Source of the DNA: Microbacteriaceae bacterium VKM Ac-2854
GTDB lineage: Bacteria; Actinomycetota; Actinomycetes; Actinomycetales; Microbacteriaceae
Length of the DNA stretch: 64,000 bases
Assembly (NCBI GenBank): GCA_013205085.1
Contig: JABMLH010000008.1
Coordinates: forward strand, 1-64,000
Reading direction: 5' to 3'
Numbering within the stretch: the stretch's first letter is position 1; each line of letters begins with the position of its first letter. The notes below the pieces were generated by a model. The model saw only the letters and a program-made list of their open reading frames with translations. It was not told where the DNA came from and did not search any database. Positions 54,820 to 64,000 of the stretch are shown piece by piece. The position numbers and the translations under genes are program-made.

Positions 54820-54916
54820 TTGTTCCTCCTGTGCAAGGGTGTCCATGCGTGTCGCAGGGAATGAGCGCACGCGCGACTGTTGGCCGCTCTCGTGCGACGA
54901 GTGCCTTGGACGAGAC

Positions 54917-54944
54917 TATGTATTGACTTGCTATCGGCACACAA
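54917..54944 (-). promoter_or_regulatory. Candidate promoter of the peptide ABC operon
   Basis: On the minus strand TTGTGT (54944-54939) and TACATA (54922-54917) are separated by 16 bases, about 100 bases ahead of the GTG. The surroundings are AT-rich for this genome. Unverified. Confidence 0.45.
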
Positions 54945-55068
54945 ATTTCGTGGCAACCGTTACACAGCGGTAACCCGGATACCATTTCGTTGCAAGGATT
55001 CGCACGAAACGTGCGCGAGCGCGGCCGTTCACGCAACGAGCTGAAAACCGACGTCAGAAGTTCGAGAA

Positions 55069-55875
55069 ATGTTCAATTCAGATGTGCCTCCTGCCGGGGT
55101 CGTTCCCGCGGCCGTGAACAAGCGCCGCATCCGCTTCGAGATCCTGCTCGTCCTGGGGCTCTCGCTCGGTGCATCCGCGGTGTATTCGATCGTCTCGATC
55201 ACGAATCGCCTGACCCAGGAGACCGCGCTGTCGCAGCAGACGGCGACGTTGAACGGCGCCCTCAGCTCGCGGCCGGTGTTCGACCTGATCTACCAGCTGC
55301 TCGCGATCTTCTTCGACCTGGTGCCGGTCGCGCTGTGCGTGTTCCTGCTCTGGCAGCCGGGACGCAGCGGCTTCGCGCGCCTCGGGCTCGACCTGCGGCA
55401 TCCGTTCCGCGACCTCGGCGGCGGGGTGGCGCTGGCGATCGCGATCGGCGCGCCCGGCATCGGGCTGTACGCGGTGGGCCGCGCTCTCGGCATCACCGTA
55501 GCCGTGGTGGCCTCACCGCTGGACAGCTATTGGTGGACGATCCCGGTGCTCGTGCTCTCCGCGTTGCGGGCGGGGCTGCAGGAGGAGATCATCGTGGTCG
55601 CCTACCTGTTCACGCGTCTGAGCGACCTGGGTTGGGGTCGCTGGAGGATCCTGTTCACCAGCGCGGTGCTGCGCGGCAGCTACCACCTGTATCAGGGCAT
55701 CGGCCCGTTCATCGGCAACGTCGTGATGGGCCTGGTCTTCGGCTGGCTCTATCAGCGCTACGGCCGCGTGCTGCCGCTGGTGATCGCGCACTGGATCATC
55801 GACATCGTCTCGTTCGTCGGCTACCCGCTGGCCGTGGCGTGGTGGCCGACGCTCTTCGGCGCGCCCGCATCCTGA
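55069..55875 (+). CDS. CPBP-family intramembrane protease-like protein
   Basis: 268 residues, about seven helices. The Abi/CPBP core is present: motif 1 GLQEEIIVVAYLFTRL, motif 2 RGSYHLYQGIGPFIGN with His, and motif 3 VIAHWIIDIVSF with His. The usual EExxxR has Val in place of Arg, as in an actinobacterial subgroup. Possible roles are processing of prenylated or small exported peptides; the small-protein pair just downstream could be related only by proximity. ATG 55069 lacks an obvious ribosome site. Confidence 0.82.
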   Translation: MFNSDVPPAGVVPAAVNKRRIRFEILLVLGLSLGASAVYSIVSITNRLTQETALSQQTATLNGALSSRPVFDLIYQLLAIFFDLVPVALCVFLLWQPGRSGFARLGLDLRHPFRDLGGGVALAIAIGAPGIGLYAVGRALGITVAVVASPLDSYWWTIPVLVLSALRAGLQEEIIVVAYLFTRLSDLGWGRWRILFTSAVLRGSYHLYQGIGPFIGNVVMGLVFGWLYQRYGRVLPLVIAHWIIDIVSFVGYPLAVAWWPTLFGAPAS

Positions 55876-56063
55876 CCACGGAAGCTCATCCCTCCCCGCC
55901 GGTCACCACGGCAGCCGAGCCCCAGTCGTCGGGCGAAAGGTCGGGTACTGCCAGGCAACTCTCATTGCCGCATGTTTTCAGGGATGGGACCGGGCACATC
56001 CGCATCGTGCGGACGCCGTCGGTTGACGCGGAATCGGGGGCGGAGTAGACCGAAATGACAACG

Positions 56064-56091
56064 AGTTCTGCTCATCTTGAAGAGCAGGACT
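56064..56091. repeat. Dyad upstream of the small exported protein gene
   Basis: AGTTCTGCTC (56064-56073) and GAGCAGGACT (56082-56091) form a 10-base dyad with one mismatch, 21 bases before the ATG at 56113 and just before its GGGGAGGA ribosome site. Candidate operator or mRNA hairpin. Confidence 0.45.
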
Positions 56092-56112
56092 TCTAGATTT
56101 GGGGAGGAAATC

Positions 56113-56634
56113 ATGTCTCGAAAGACCTGGCTCACTGCAGCCACCCTCACAACGGCTTTGGCCCTGTCGGCTCTCGGCGGAGCCTCGTCCGCGGCCGCCT
56201 CTACGGGCGAACTCGGAGGAGCCGACGCATTGCTCGCTCGATCGGAAGCGGTTGCCGTCCAGCCGCTGCGAACGGACGCCGACGACGGGATCGTCGCGAG
56301 CGACTCGACTTCCGACACTGCCGAGAAGCGAAACGAGCCTGTATGGACACGGACGTGCTCCCGCGGATACGGGGACGAAATCTGGAACAACATCGACGCG
56401 ACGAACTGCGCCGGTACCGTCACGTACTACAAGTACAACGTTGCTGACGGGCACGTGAACATGCTCGCATTCCTGGCCAGCGAGGGCGGTCGCGGAGGCG
56501 ATCTCAACAGCTTGCGCGACGGGCTGAATGCGTGGTGCGATGATCACTCATTCGACTGCGCAATGGCGACTGGCATCATCCTTATTCCCGTCGCCGTTCT
56601 TTTCAGTGTGATCAGCGGAGGATCAACAACATGA
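56113..56634 (+). CDS. Small exported protein of unknown function
   Basis: 173 residues. Sec signal peptide (~1-29, LTTALALSALGGASSAAA), an acidic spacer with many Asp/Ser/Thr, then a Trp/Cys-containing segment (WTRTCSRGYGDEIWNNIDAT, NCAGTVTYYKYN) and a second Cys pair (NAWCDDHSFDCAMATG). The end is hydrophobic (GIILIPVAVLFSVIS), giving a membrane anchor. Four Cys suggest two disulfides. I recognise no family. GGGGAGGA gives a strong ribosome site. It overlaps the next gene by ATGA. Confidence 0.7.
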   Translation: MSRKTWLTAATLTTALALSALGGASSAAASTGELGGADALLARSEAVAVQPLRTDADDGIVASDSTSDTAEKRNEPVWTRTCSRGYGDEIWNNIDATNCAGTVTYYKYNVADGHVNMLAFLASEGGRGGDLNSLRDGLNAWCDDHSFDCAMATGIILIPVAVLFSVISGGSTT

Positions 56635-56816
56635 CCAGCACGCCGCGACTTCTCGTCGGAGTGACCGTCTCGTTCCTCGTCGGAGCGGTGGTCATGCTGG
56701 CGATCACCGCATTCATCGGCGGGCTCGACCTCGTCGCTCAAAATTGGATCCTCGTCGTAGCCGCCGGAGTCGCCTTCGGGCTGATCTACGTACTCCGGAC
56801 GCGCCGGCGGCGGTAG
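56631..56816 (+). CDS. Small two-helix membrane protein
   Basis: 61 residues, almost entirely two membrane segments (LLVGVTVSFLVGAVVMLAIT and WILVVAAGVAFGLIYVL) with a basic C-terminus RTRRRR. The start overlaps the stop of the exported protein gene (ATGA), so the two products are made together and may form a complex. No family recognised; a protector or anchor of the exported protein is one guess. Confidence 0.6.
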   Translation: MTSTPRLLVGVTVSFLVGAVVMLAITAFIGGLDLVAQNWILVVAAGVAFGLIYVLRTRRRR

Positions 56817-56854
56817 CTTCGGGTCGCCCCGTCCTGACCCCGCTGCCCCTCCCC

Positions 56855-56913
56855 GCGAGATGCCTCTTCTGCACGCTTCTCACGGAGTGTCGCGTACAGA
56901 AGGGGCATCTCGC
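56855..56913. repeat. Long imperfect palindrome between the small-protein pair and gcvP
   Basis: GCGAGATGCCTCTTCTG (56855-56871) pairs with CAGAAGGGGCATCTCGC (56897-56913), 17 bases with one wobble, around a 25-base spacer that includes a CAC/GTG mini-dyad. It separates convergent genes and may be a bidirectional terminator, but its large loop also resembles an interspersed repeat. Confidence 0.65.
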
Positions 56914-56936
56914 GTGGAGGAGCGGAACCGGGGGGC

Positions 56937-59800
<2,864 letters not shown>

Positions 59801-59801
<1 letters not shown>

Positions 59802-60175
59802 TACTCCCCGATCAGCTTCGCGTAGTCGGCGGCCGACATCATGCCGTCGGGCAGCGCGGTGAAACGCACCTTGATCAGCCAGCCCGCGCCGAACGGGTCG
59901 GAGTTGACGAGCTCGGGGCTCGCCAGCACGGCCTCGTTGGTCTCGGTGACCTCTCCGTCCAGGGGCGCGAACAGCTCACCCACCGACTTGGTCGACTCGA
60001 TCTCGCCGACGACGGCGCCGCCCTCGACGGTCGAGCCCGCCTCCGGCAGCTCGACGAACACGACGTCGCCGAGCTTCTCGGCGGCGTAGGCGGTGATTCC
60101 GACGGTCGCGACGTCACCGTCGACGAGCACCCATTCGTGCTCTTCGGTGTACTGCAGGTCTTCGAGAGCAGCCAT
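59801..60175 (-). CDS. gcvH: Glycine cleavage system H protein
   Basis: 124 residues. Lipoylated Lys63 lies in [19 protein letters not shown], and [20 protein letters not shown] is the canonical N-terminus. It shuttles the aminomethyl group among P, T and L proteins. Two bases separate it from gcvT. Confidence 0.97.
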
Positions 60176-60177
60176 GG

Positions 60178-61362
60178 TCAGTTCTTCTTTCTGGAGTAGA
60201 AGGGGAGGCGGGTGACGGTGACGGGGAGTCGCTTGCCACGGATGTCGACGGAGAGTTCGGTGCCGGGCTGGGCCAGACGCGGGGCGACGTACGCCATCGC
60301 GATCGGCACGCCCAAGGTGGGTGAGAGTGCGCCGCTGGTGATCATCCCGATCGGATCGGCCGACTCGGCGGAGGCGTAGACCTGGTAGTCGGCACGCGCA
60401 GCGCGCTTGCCTTCTCCCAACAGTCCGACGAGGACCTCGGCGTCGGCCGCCGGGCCGTCCTCACTGGCGGTGCGACCGACGAAGTCGATCGGCTTGGCCA
60501 GGCTGACCGCCCGGCCGAGCCCGGCCTGCGCCGGGAAGATCTCGGTGCCGAGCTCATGGCCGTACAGCGGCATCCCCGCCTCGAGGCGGAGCGTGTCGCG
60601 GCTGGCGAGGCCGGCCGGCACGAGGCCGGCGCCGGCGCCCGTCTCCACGACGGCCTCCCACAGGGCGCGAGCGTTGTCGGGAGCGAGGTAGAGCTCGAAG
60701 CCGTCCTCCCCCGTGTAGCCGGTGCGCGCGATCAGGATGGGGTGGCCCTCGAAGCTGCCGGGGACCGACCAGTAGTACTTCAGCTCTGCGAGGTGCTGGG
60801 CGGCGTCATCGGTGTCGAGGACGCTGCGCTCACCCTTCTCGGTCTGCACCGCGAAGCCCTGCAGGTTCTGCAGGATCTCCAGCGCCTTCGGGCCCTGCAC
60901 CGCGATCAGCGCGATGTCGTCGCTCTCGTCGAAGAGGTCGCACTCGAACATCGCGGTGCGGTTGCGCAGCTCCTCGGCGACGCGGTGCCGGTTGGAGGCG
61001 TTGGCGACGACCATAAAGCGGTCCTCACCGGTGCGGTAGATCACGAGATCGTCGATCACGCCGCCGGAGCGGTTCAGCAGCAGCGAGTACTTCGCCTGGC
61101 CGACCGCGACGGCACTGATGTTGCCGGCGAGCGCGTAGTCGAGGGCGTCCACCGCCTCCGGCCCGACGATGAGGATCTCGCCCATGTGCGAGAGGTCGAA
61201 GATGCCGGCCGCTGTGCGCACCGCGTGGTGCTCGGCGAGGTCGCTGCTGTAACGCACCGGCATCTGCCAGCCGGCGAAGTCGGTGAACTGCGCGCCGGCG
61301 GCGACGTGGACGTCGTGCAGCGGCGAATAGACCGCCCCGGCCTCGGGTGTTGCATCGGACAT
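60178..61362 (-). CDS. gcvT: Aminomethyltransferase, T protein
   Basis: 394 residues. FDLSHMGEI, the folate site, and [11 protein letters not shown] at the N-terminus; [16 protein letters not shown] includes the catalytic Asp; [12 protein letters not shown] and [20 protein letters not shown] are conserved. It transfers the methylene to tetrahydrofolate, releasing ammonia. ATG 61362 with GGAG at 7 bases. First gene of the operon, controlled by the riboswitch upstream. Confidence 0.96.
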   Translation of the reverse strand: MSDATPEAGAVYSPLHDVHVAAGAQFTDFAGWQMPVRYSSDLAEHHAVRTAAGIFDLSHMGEILIVGPEAVDALDYALAGNISAVAVGQAKYSLLLNRSGGVIDDLVIYRTGEDRFMVVANASNRHRVAEELRNRTAMFECDLFDESDDIALIAVQGPKALEILQNLQGFAVQTEKGERSVLDTDDAAQHLAELKYYWSVPGSFEGHPILIARTGYTGEDGFELYLAPDNARALWEAVVETGAGAGLVPAGLASRDTLRLEAGMPLYGHELGTEIFPAQAGLGRAVSLAKPIDFVGRTASEDGPAADAEVLVGLLGEGKRAARADYQVYASAESADPIGMITSGALSPTLGVPIAMAYVAPRLAQPGTELSVDIRGKRLPVTVTRLPFYSRKKN

Positions 61363-61433
61363 GAGAGTTCTCCAAATCGTCGCAGTGCTGCAACGTCGCC
61401 GCGGGCTGCGGGCACAGCAGTGCCTGGTGGGAA

Positions 61434-61692
61434 CTCCCCCTCTGTCATGGGCCTGAGAGCTTCGCCCGTCCCGAAGGGTGTGGGGGCTTTCACCGTCGGC
61501 GGAATCGCACCGTGTTCGGCGAGCATCGAGAGAACTCGATACGTCGGCCGCGAACGGCCTCCTACTCGATCCGAATCGCGAAGCGATTCGCTTTCCAGAG
61601 TGGCCAGTTCGACGCGGTACGCATACCTGAGAGATTGGCGGGGAGTGCTTGCTCCTTCGGTGCCGGGTGGCGTGCGCCCGGCTCTCCCGCGT
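61434..61692 (-). ncRNA. Tandem glycine riboswitch upstream of gcvT
   Basis: Read on the minus strand, the first aptamer has GGGAGAG, ACCGAAGGAGCAA, ATCTCTCAGGTA and ACTCTGGA; the second has CGAGAGAAC, GACGGTGAAAGC, AGCTCTCAGGCC and ATGACAGAGGGGGA. These are the conserved core segments of glycine (gcvT) aptamers, in tandem as usual. The element ends about 70 bases before the gcvT ATG. It should raise gcvTHP expression when glycine is abundant. Boundaries are approximate. Confidence 0.9.
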
Positions 61693-61788
61693 CGTTTTCG
61701 CGGCCCGATGTTCAGTTGTGCGCCCAGCCTAGCGGGCAAGACGCGCACTCGCGCGGCCGGTGGTTGCACGTCGCGGGGTGGGTCCCTT

Positions 61789-61849
61789 CACGAACGGCGG
61801 CTGAGGAGCAGGCGCGGACGAGATACCGTTCGTGACCCCACCTCAGCCG
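61789..61849. repeat. Interleaved inverted repeats (pseudoknot order)
   Basis: CACGAACGG (61789-61797) pairs with CCGTTCGTG (61826-61834), and CGGCTGAGG (61798-61806) pairs with CCTCAGCCG (61841-61849). The order A-B-A'-B' does not give a simple hairpin but an H-type pseudoknot if both helices form. Located in the non-coding gap between the riboswitch and nrtR. Confidence 0.55.
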
Positions 61850-61932
61850 CCCTTCACGCAGCGATCGCCGCAGAGAGTCGAGCGCAGGTCGCGTTCGCGT
61901 TCTGGTCAAACTGACACTAAGCTCGGCGTAGC

Positions 61933-61957
61933 ACTTAGAGTCACCCTGACTCTTAGT
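61933..61957. promoter_or_regulatory. Candidate NrtR operator
   Basis: ACTTAGAGTCA and TGACTCTTAGT form a near-perfect palindrome with a CCC spacer, 30 bases before the nrtR ATG. A further half-site-like ACACTAAG lies just upstream (61913-61920). Size and position suit autoregulation by the Nudix-type repressor NrtR. Confidence 0.6.
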
Positions 61958-61986
61958 CGCCCGCACATCGAGTCGGAGAACAGCGG

Positions 61987-62676
61987 ATGAACGCGCAGCA
62001 GGCCCCCGTGATCGCGGTCTCGACCGTGATCTTCGCGCTGCGCCCGCACCCGGAGACCGGCGCGAGCACGGTGTGGATCCCGGCCGTGCGGCGCATCCGC
62101 GAGCCGTTCGCCGGACTCTGGGCGCTGCCCGGTGGGCCGCTCGGACCCGACGAGGAGCTCGGCGGCGCCGCGGGTCGCAACCTCCGCGAGACCACGGCAC
62201 TGGAGCCCCGCTACTTGGAGCAGCTCTACGCCTTCGGCGGTACCGACCGCTCCCCCGGCAACGTCCGCGTCGTCTCGATCGTCTACTGGGCGCTCGTGCG
62301 TAGCGACGAGGCCGAGCGTGCGAGCACCTCCGAGAACGTCACCTGGCTGTGCACCGACGACCTGCCCGAGCTGGCCTTCGATCACAGCCTGATCGTCGAG
62401 TACGCCCTGTGGCGGCTGCGCAACAAGATGGAGTACTCGCGCATCGCGCACGCCTTCCTCGGCGAGACCTTCACCCTGGCGCAGCTGCGCGAGGTGCACG
62501 AGGCCGTGCTGCAGAAGCCCCTCGACCCGGCGAACTTCCGCCGGATGATCGAGGCCTCCAAGGCCGTCGTCGCGACGGAGCAGCGCGTCACCGGCACCCG
62601 GCACCGCCCGCCCCGGTTGTACCGCTACGACGCTTCCGTCGAACTGGTCGACAACGGCCCGCTGCCGACCCCCTAG
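61987..62676 (+). CDS. nrtR: NrtR-type Nudix-related repressor of NAD synthesis
   Basis: 229 residues. N-terminal Nudix-like domain (~8-150) with a degenerate Nudix box: GPLGPDEELGGAAGRN then LRETTAL, lacking the catalytic REUxEE glutamates, so it should sense rather than hydrolyse ADP-ribose-like ligands. C-terminal winged helix (~155-215): FTLAQLREVHEAVLQKPLDP, NFRRMIEASKAV, RPPRLYRYD. The adjacent nadA is the expected target. ATG 61987; strong ribosome site not seen. Confidence 0.88.
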   Translation: MNAQQAPVIAVSTVIFALRPHPETGASTVWIPAVRRIREPFAGLWALPGGPLGPDEELGGAAGRNLRETTALEPRYLEQLYAFGGTDRSPGNVRVVSIVYWALVRSDEAERASTSENVTWLCTDDLPELAFDHSLIVEYALWRLRNKMEYSRIAHAFLGETFTLAQLREVHEAVLQKPLDPANFRRMIEASKAVVATEQRVTGTRHRPPRLYRYDASVELVDNGPLPTP

Positions 62677-62724
62677 AACGACCGACACCCCGAACCCTCC
62701 ACCCCATCCCTTCCGCGTACCGAC

Positions 62725-62790
62725 ACCCTCCACCCGCCCCGCACCCATACCCTCCACCCGCCCCGCACCCATACCCTCCACCCGCCCCGT
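62725..62790. repeat. 24-base tandem repeat, 2.7 copies, before nadA
   Basis: Two identical 24-base units (62725-62748 and 62749-62772) and a partial third (62773-62789), very C-rich and nearly free of G on the plus strand. It fills most of the gap between nrtR and nadA, ending just before the nadA ribosome site. Copy number may vary between strains. Confidence 0.85.
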
Positions 62791-62802
62791 CCGGAGAACA
62801 CC

Positions 62803-64000
62803 ATGACCTCAGTCGACACCACCCTTCAGCTCATCGCGCGTGGCAGCACGCGCGGATCCAGCTGCAGCCCCGCGCTCGCGAAGGATCCGTGGTCGTTCGA
62901 CGCGGGCCTGCCCGCCTACGGGCCGGGCGCCTCCCAGGCCGACCCGATCCCCGCGACCTCGCCGGTACAGGGTCGACTGCCCGAGGAGTACACCCGCGCC
63001 TCCGCCGCGGAGCTGGACCGACGCATCCGCGCGGCGAAGGCGACGCTGGGTGAGAAGGTCGTGCTGCTGGGCCACTTCTACCAGCGCGACGAAGTGGTGC
63101 AGTACGCCGACTTCGTGGGTGACTCGTTCCAGCTCGCCAACGCGGCTATGCAGCGGCCAGAGGCCGAGGCGATCGTGTTCTGCGGCGTGCACTTCATGGC
63201 CGAGACGGCCGACATCCTCTCGCGCGACGACCAGGCGGTGATCCTGCCCAACCTCGCCGCCGGCTGCTCGATGGCCGACATGGCCGACAGCGACTCGGTG
63301 GAGGACGCCTGGGCCGACCTGCTCGACATCTACGGAACCGAGCCGGATGGGGAGGGCCGCGTGCCGGTCATCCCCGTCACCTACATGAACTCCAGCGCTG
63401 CTCTCAAGGCGTTCTGCGGTCGCAACGGCGGCGTGGTCTGCACCTCCTCGAACGCGACGACGGTGCTCGAGGACGCCTTCGCTCGCGGCCAGCGCGTGCT
63501 GTTCTTCCCGGATCAGCACCTCGGCCGCAACACCGCCAAGGCGATGGGCGTGCCGCTGGATCGAATGCCGATGTGGAACCCGCGCAAGCCGCTCGGCGGC
63601 AATGACGAGCAGACCCTGCTCGACGCGCAGGTCATCCTCTGGCACGGCTTCTGCTCGGTGCACAAGCGCTTCACGGTGAAGCAGATCGAGCAGGCCCGCG
63701 CCGACTACCCCGGCGTGCAGGTCATCGTGCACCCCGAGTGCCCGATGGCGGTCGTGGACGCGGCCGACTCCTACGGCTCGACCGACTTCATCGTCAAGGC
63801 GATCAAGGCGGCGCCGGCCGGCAGCACCTTCGCGATCGGCACCGAGATCAACCTGGTGCAGCGCCTCGCCGCCGAGTACCCGCAGCACACCATCTTCTGC
63901 TTGGACGACGTGATCTGCCCCTGCTCCACGATGTACCGCATCCACCCGGGCTACATCGCCTGGGTGCTCGAAGGCCTCGTCGACGGCGTGGTACACAACC
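62803..64000 (+). CDS. nadA: Quinolinate synthase A (runs off the window)
   Basis: First 399 codons; the 3' end lies beyond 64000. NadA condenses iminoaspartate with dihydroxyacetone phosphate to quinolinate using a [4Fe-4S] cluster. Seen: LLGHFYQRDEVVQYADFVGD, FCGVHFMAETADIL, VTYMNSSAALKAFCG with VVCTSSNA, IVHPECPMAVVDAADS and CLDDVICPCSTMYRI, containing the cluster cysteines. The N-terminal ~65 residues are a longer variable extension found in actinobacterial NadA. ATG 62803 with GGAG at 7 bases. Likely followed by nadB and nadC outside the window. Confidence 0.96.
   Translation, partial: MTSVDTTLQLIARGSTRGSSCSPALAKDPWSFDAGLPAYGPGASQADPIPATSPVQGRLPEEYTRASAAELDRRIRAAKATLGEKVVLLGHFYQRDEVVQYADFVGDSFQLANAAMQRPEAEAIVFCGVHFMAETADILSRDDQAVILPNLAAGCSMADMADSDSVEDAWADLLDIYGTEPDGEGRVPVIPVTYMNSSAALKAFCGRNGGVVCTSSNATTVLEDAFARGQRVLFFPDQHLGRNTAKAMGVPLDRMPMWNPRKPLGGNDEQTLLDAQVILWHGFCSVHKRFTVKQIEQARADYPGVQVIVHPECPMAVVDAADSYGSTDFIVKAIKAAPAGSTFAIGTEINLVQRLAAEYPQHTIFCLDDVICPCSTMYRIHPGYIAWVLEGLVDGVVHN

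Noticed and set aside
61074-61769. Leftward frame spanning the riboswitch
   Set aside because: The sequence is explained by glycine aptamer core segments and the start of gcvT in another frame.
62725-62790. CRISPR-like repeat before nadA
   Set aside because: Head-to-tail tandem units without spacers.

Overview
The window is a high-GC actinobacterial chromosome segment. GTG and TTG starts, short 4-base gene overlaps, leaderless-looking promoters, an actinobacterial-type DapD, Lsr2, a short DUF3117 protein, an MshB-like deacetylase and Dyp/EfeUOB iron genes all point to Actinomycetia. The overall gene set looks most like Microbacteriaceae; that last step is inference from gene content, not a sequence search. 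No rRNA, tRNA, CRISPR array or complete insertion sequence was seen.

1-15.9 kb: a hexuronate utilisation locus. A leftward operon reads uxuB, uxuA, lacI-type regulator, uxaC, a GH115-like alpha-glucuronidase, kdgK, eda. It should release glucuronate inside the cell and carry it to 2-keto-3-deoxygluconate (KDG). The last two steps are damaged: kdgK has an in-frame amber codon and eda is cut off after about 37 codons at the window edge, next to DNA of lower GC. Divergent from it are two sugar ABC permeases, a sugar-binding lipoprotein, and a 1285-residue secreted beta-helix protein with two chitin-binding-type (CBM5/12) modules.

15.9-22.7 kb: an accessory-looking stretch. It holds a deletion scar where two head-to-head genes both lost their N-termini, an EthD-like small protein, a two-gene unit of a CHAT caspase-like protease and an alpha/beta hydrolase (the best candidate here for an undescribed system), a polyprenol-phosphate-mannose synthase-like GT2, a variant Lsr2 and a potassium channel.

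22.7-34.6 kb: a two-component pair, a stress protein, a PRC/MgtE-N/CBS protein with a DUF1003 membrane protein and Mrp ATPase, a DUF559-like nuclease fold protein, TatB, an O-methyltransferase, DUF3117, a PIG-V-like mannosyltransferase, and divergent dapE/dapD.

34.7-49.4 kb: a polyprenyl-phosphate sugar transferase, citrate synthase, dapC and fdxA (lysine/peptidoglycan precursor and ferredoxin), an MshB-like deacetylase with a membrane tail, the EfeUOB iron uptake operon with an upstream DtxR-type box, a lipoprotein, a DsbA-like thiol oxidoreductase, a second DUF559-like protein, and typA.

49.4-64 kb: a peptide ABC operon (binding protein, hairpin attenuator, two permeases, fused ATPases), a CPBP-family membrane protein, a two-gene unit of unknown small exported/membrane proteins, the glycine cleavage operon gcvTHP under a tandem glycine riboswitch, and NrtR with nadA (nadA runs off the window end). 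Several intergenic dyads, some apparently related to each other, are listed separately.
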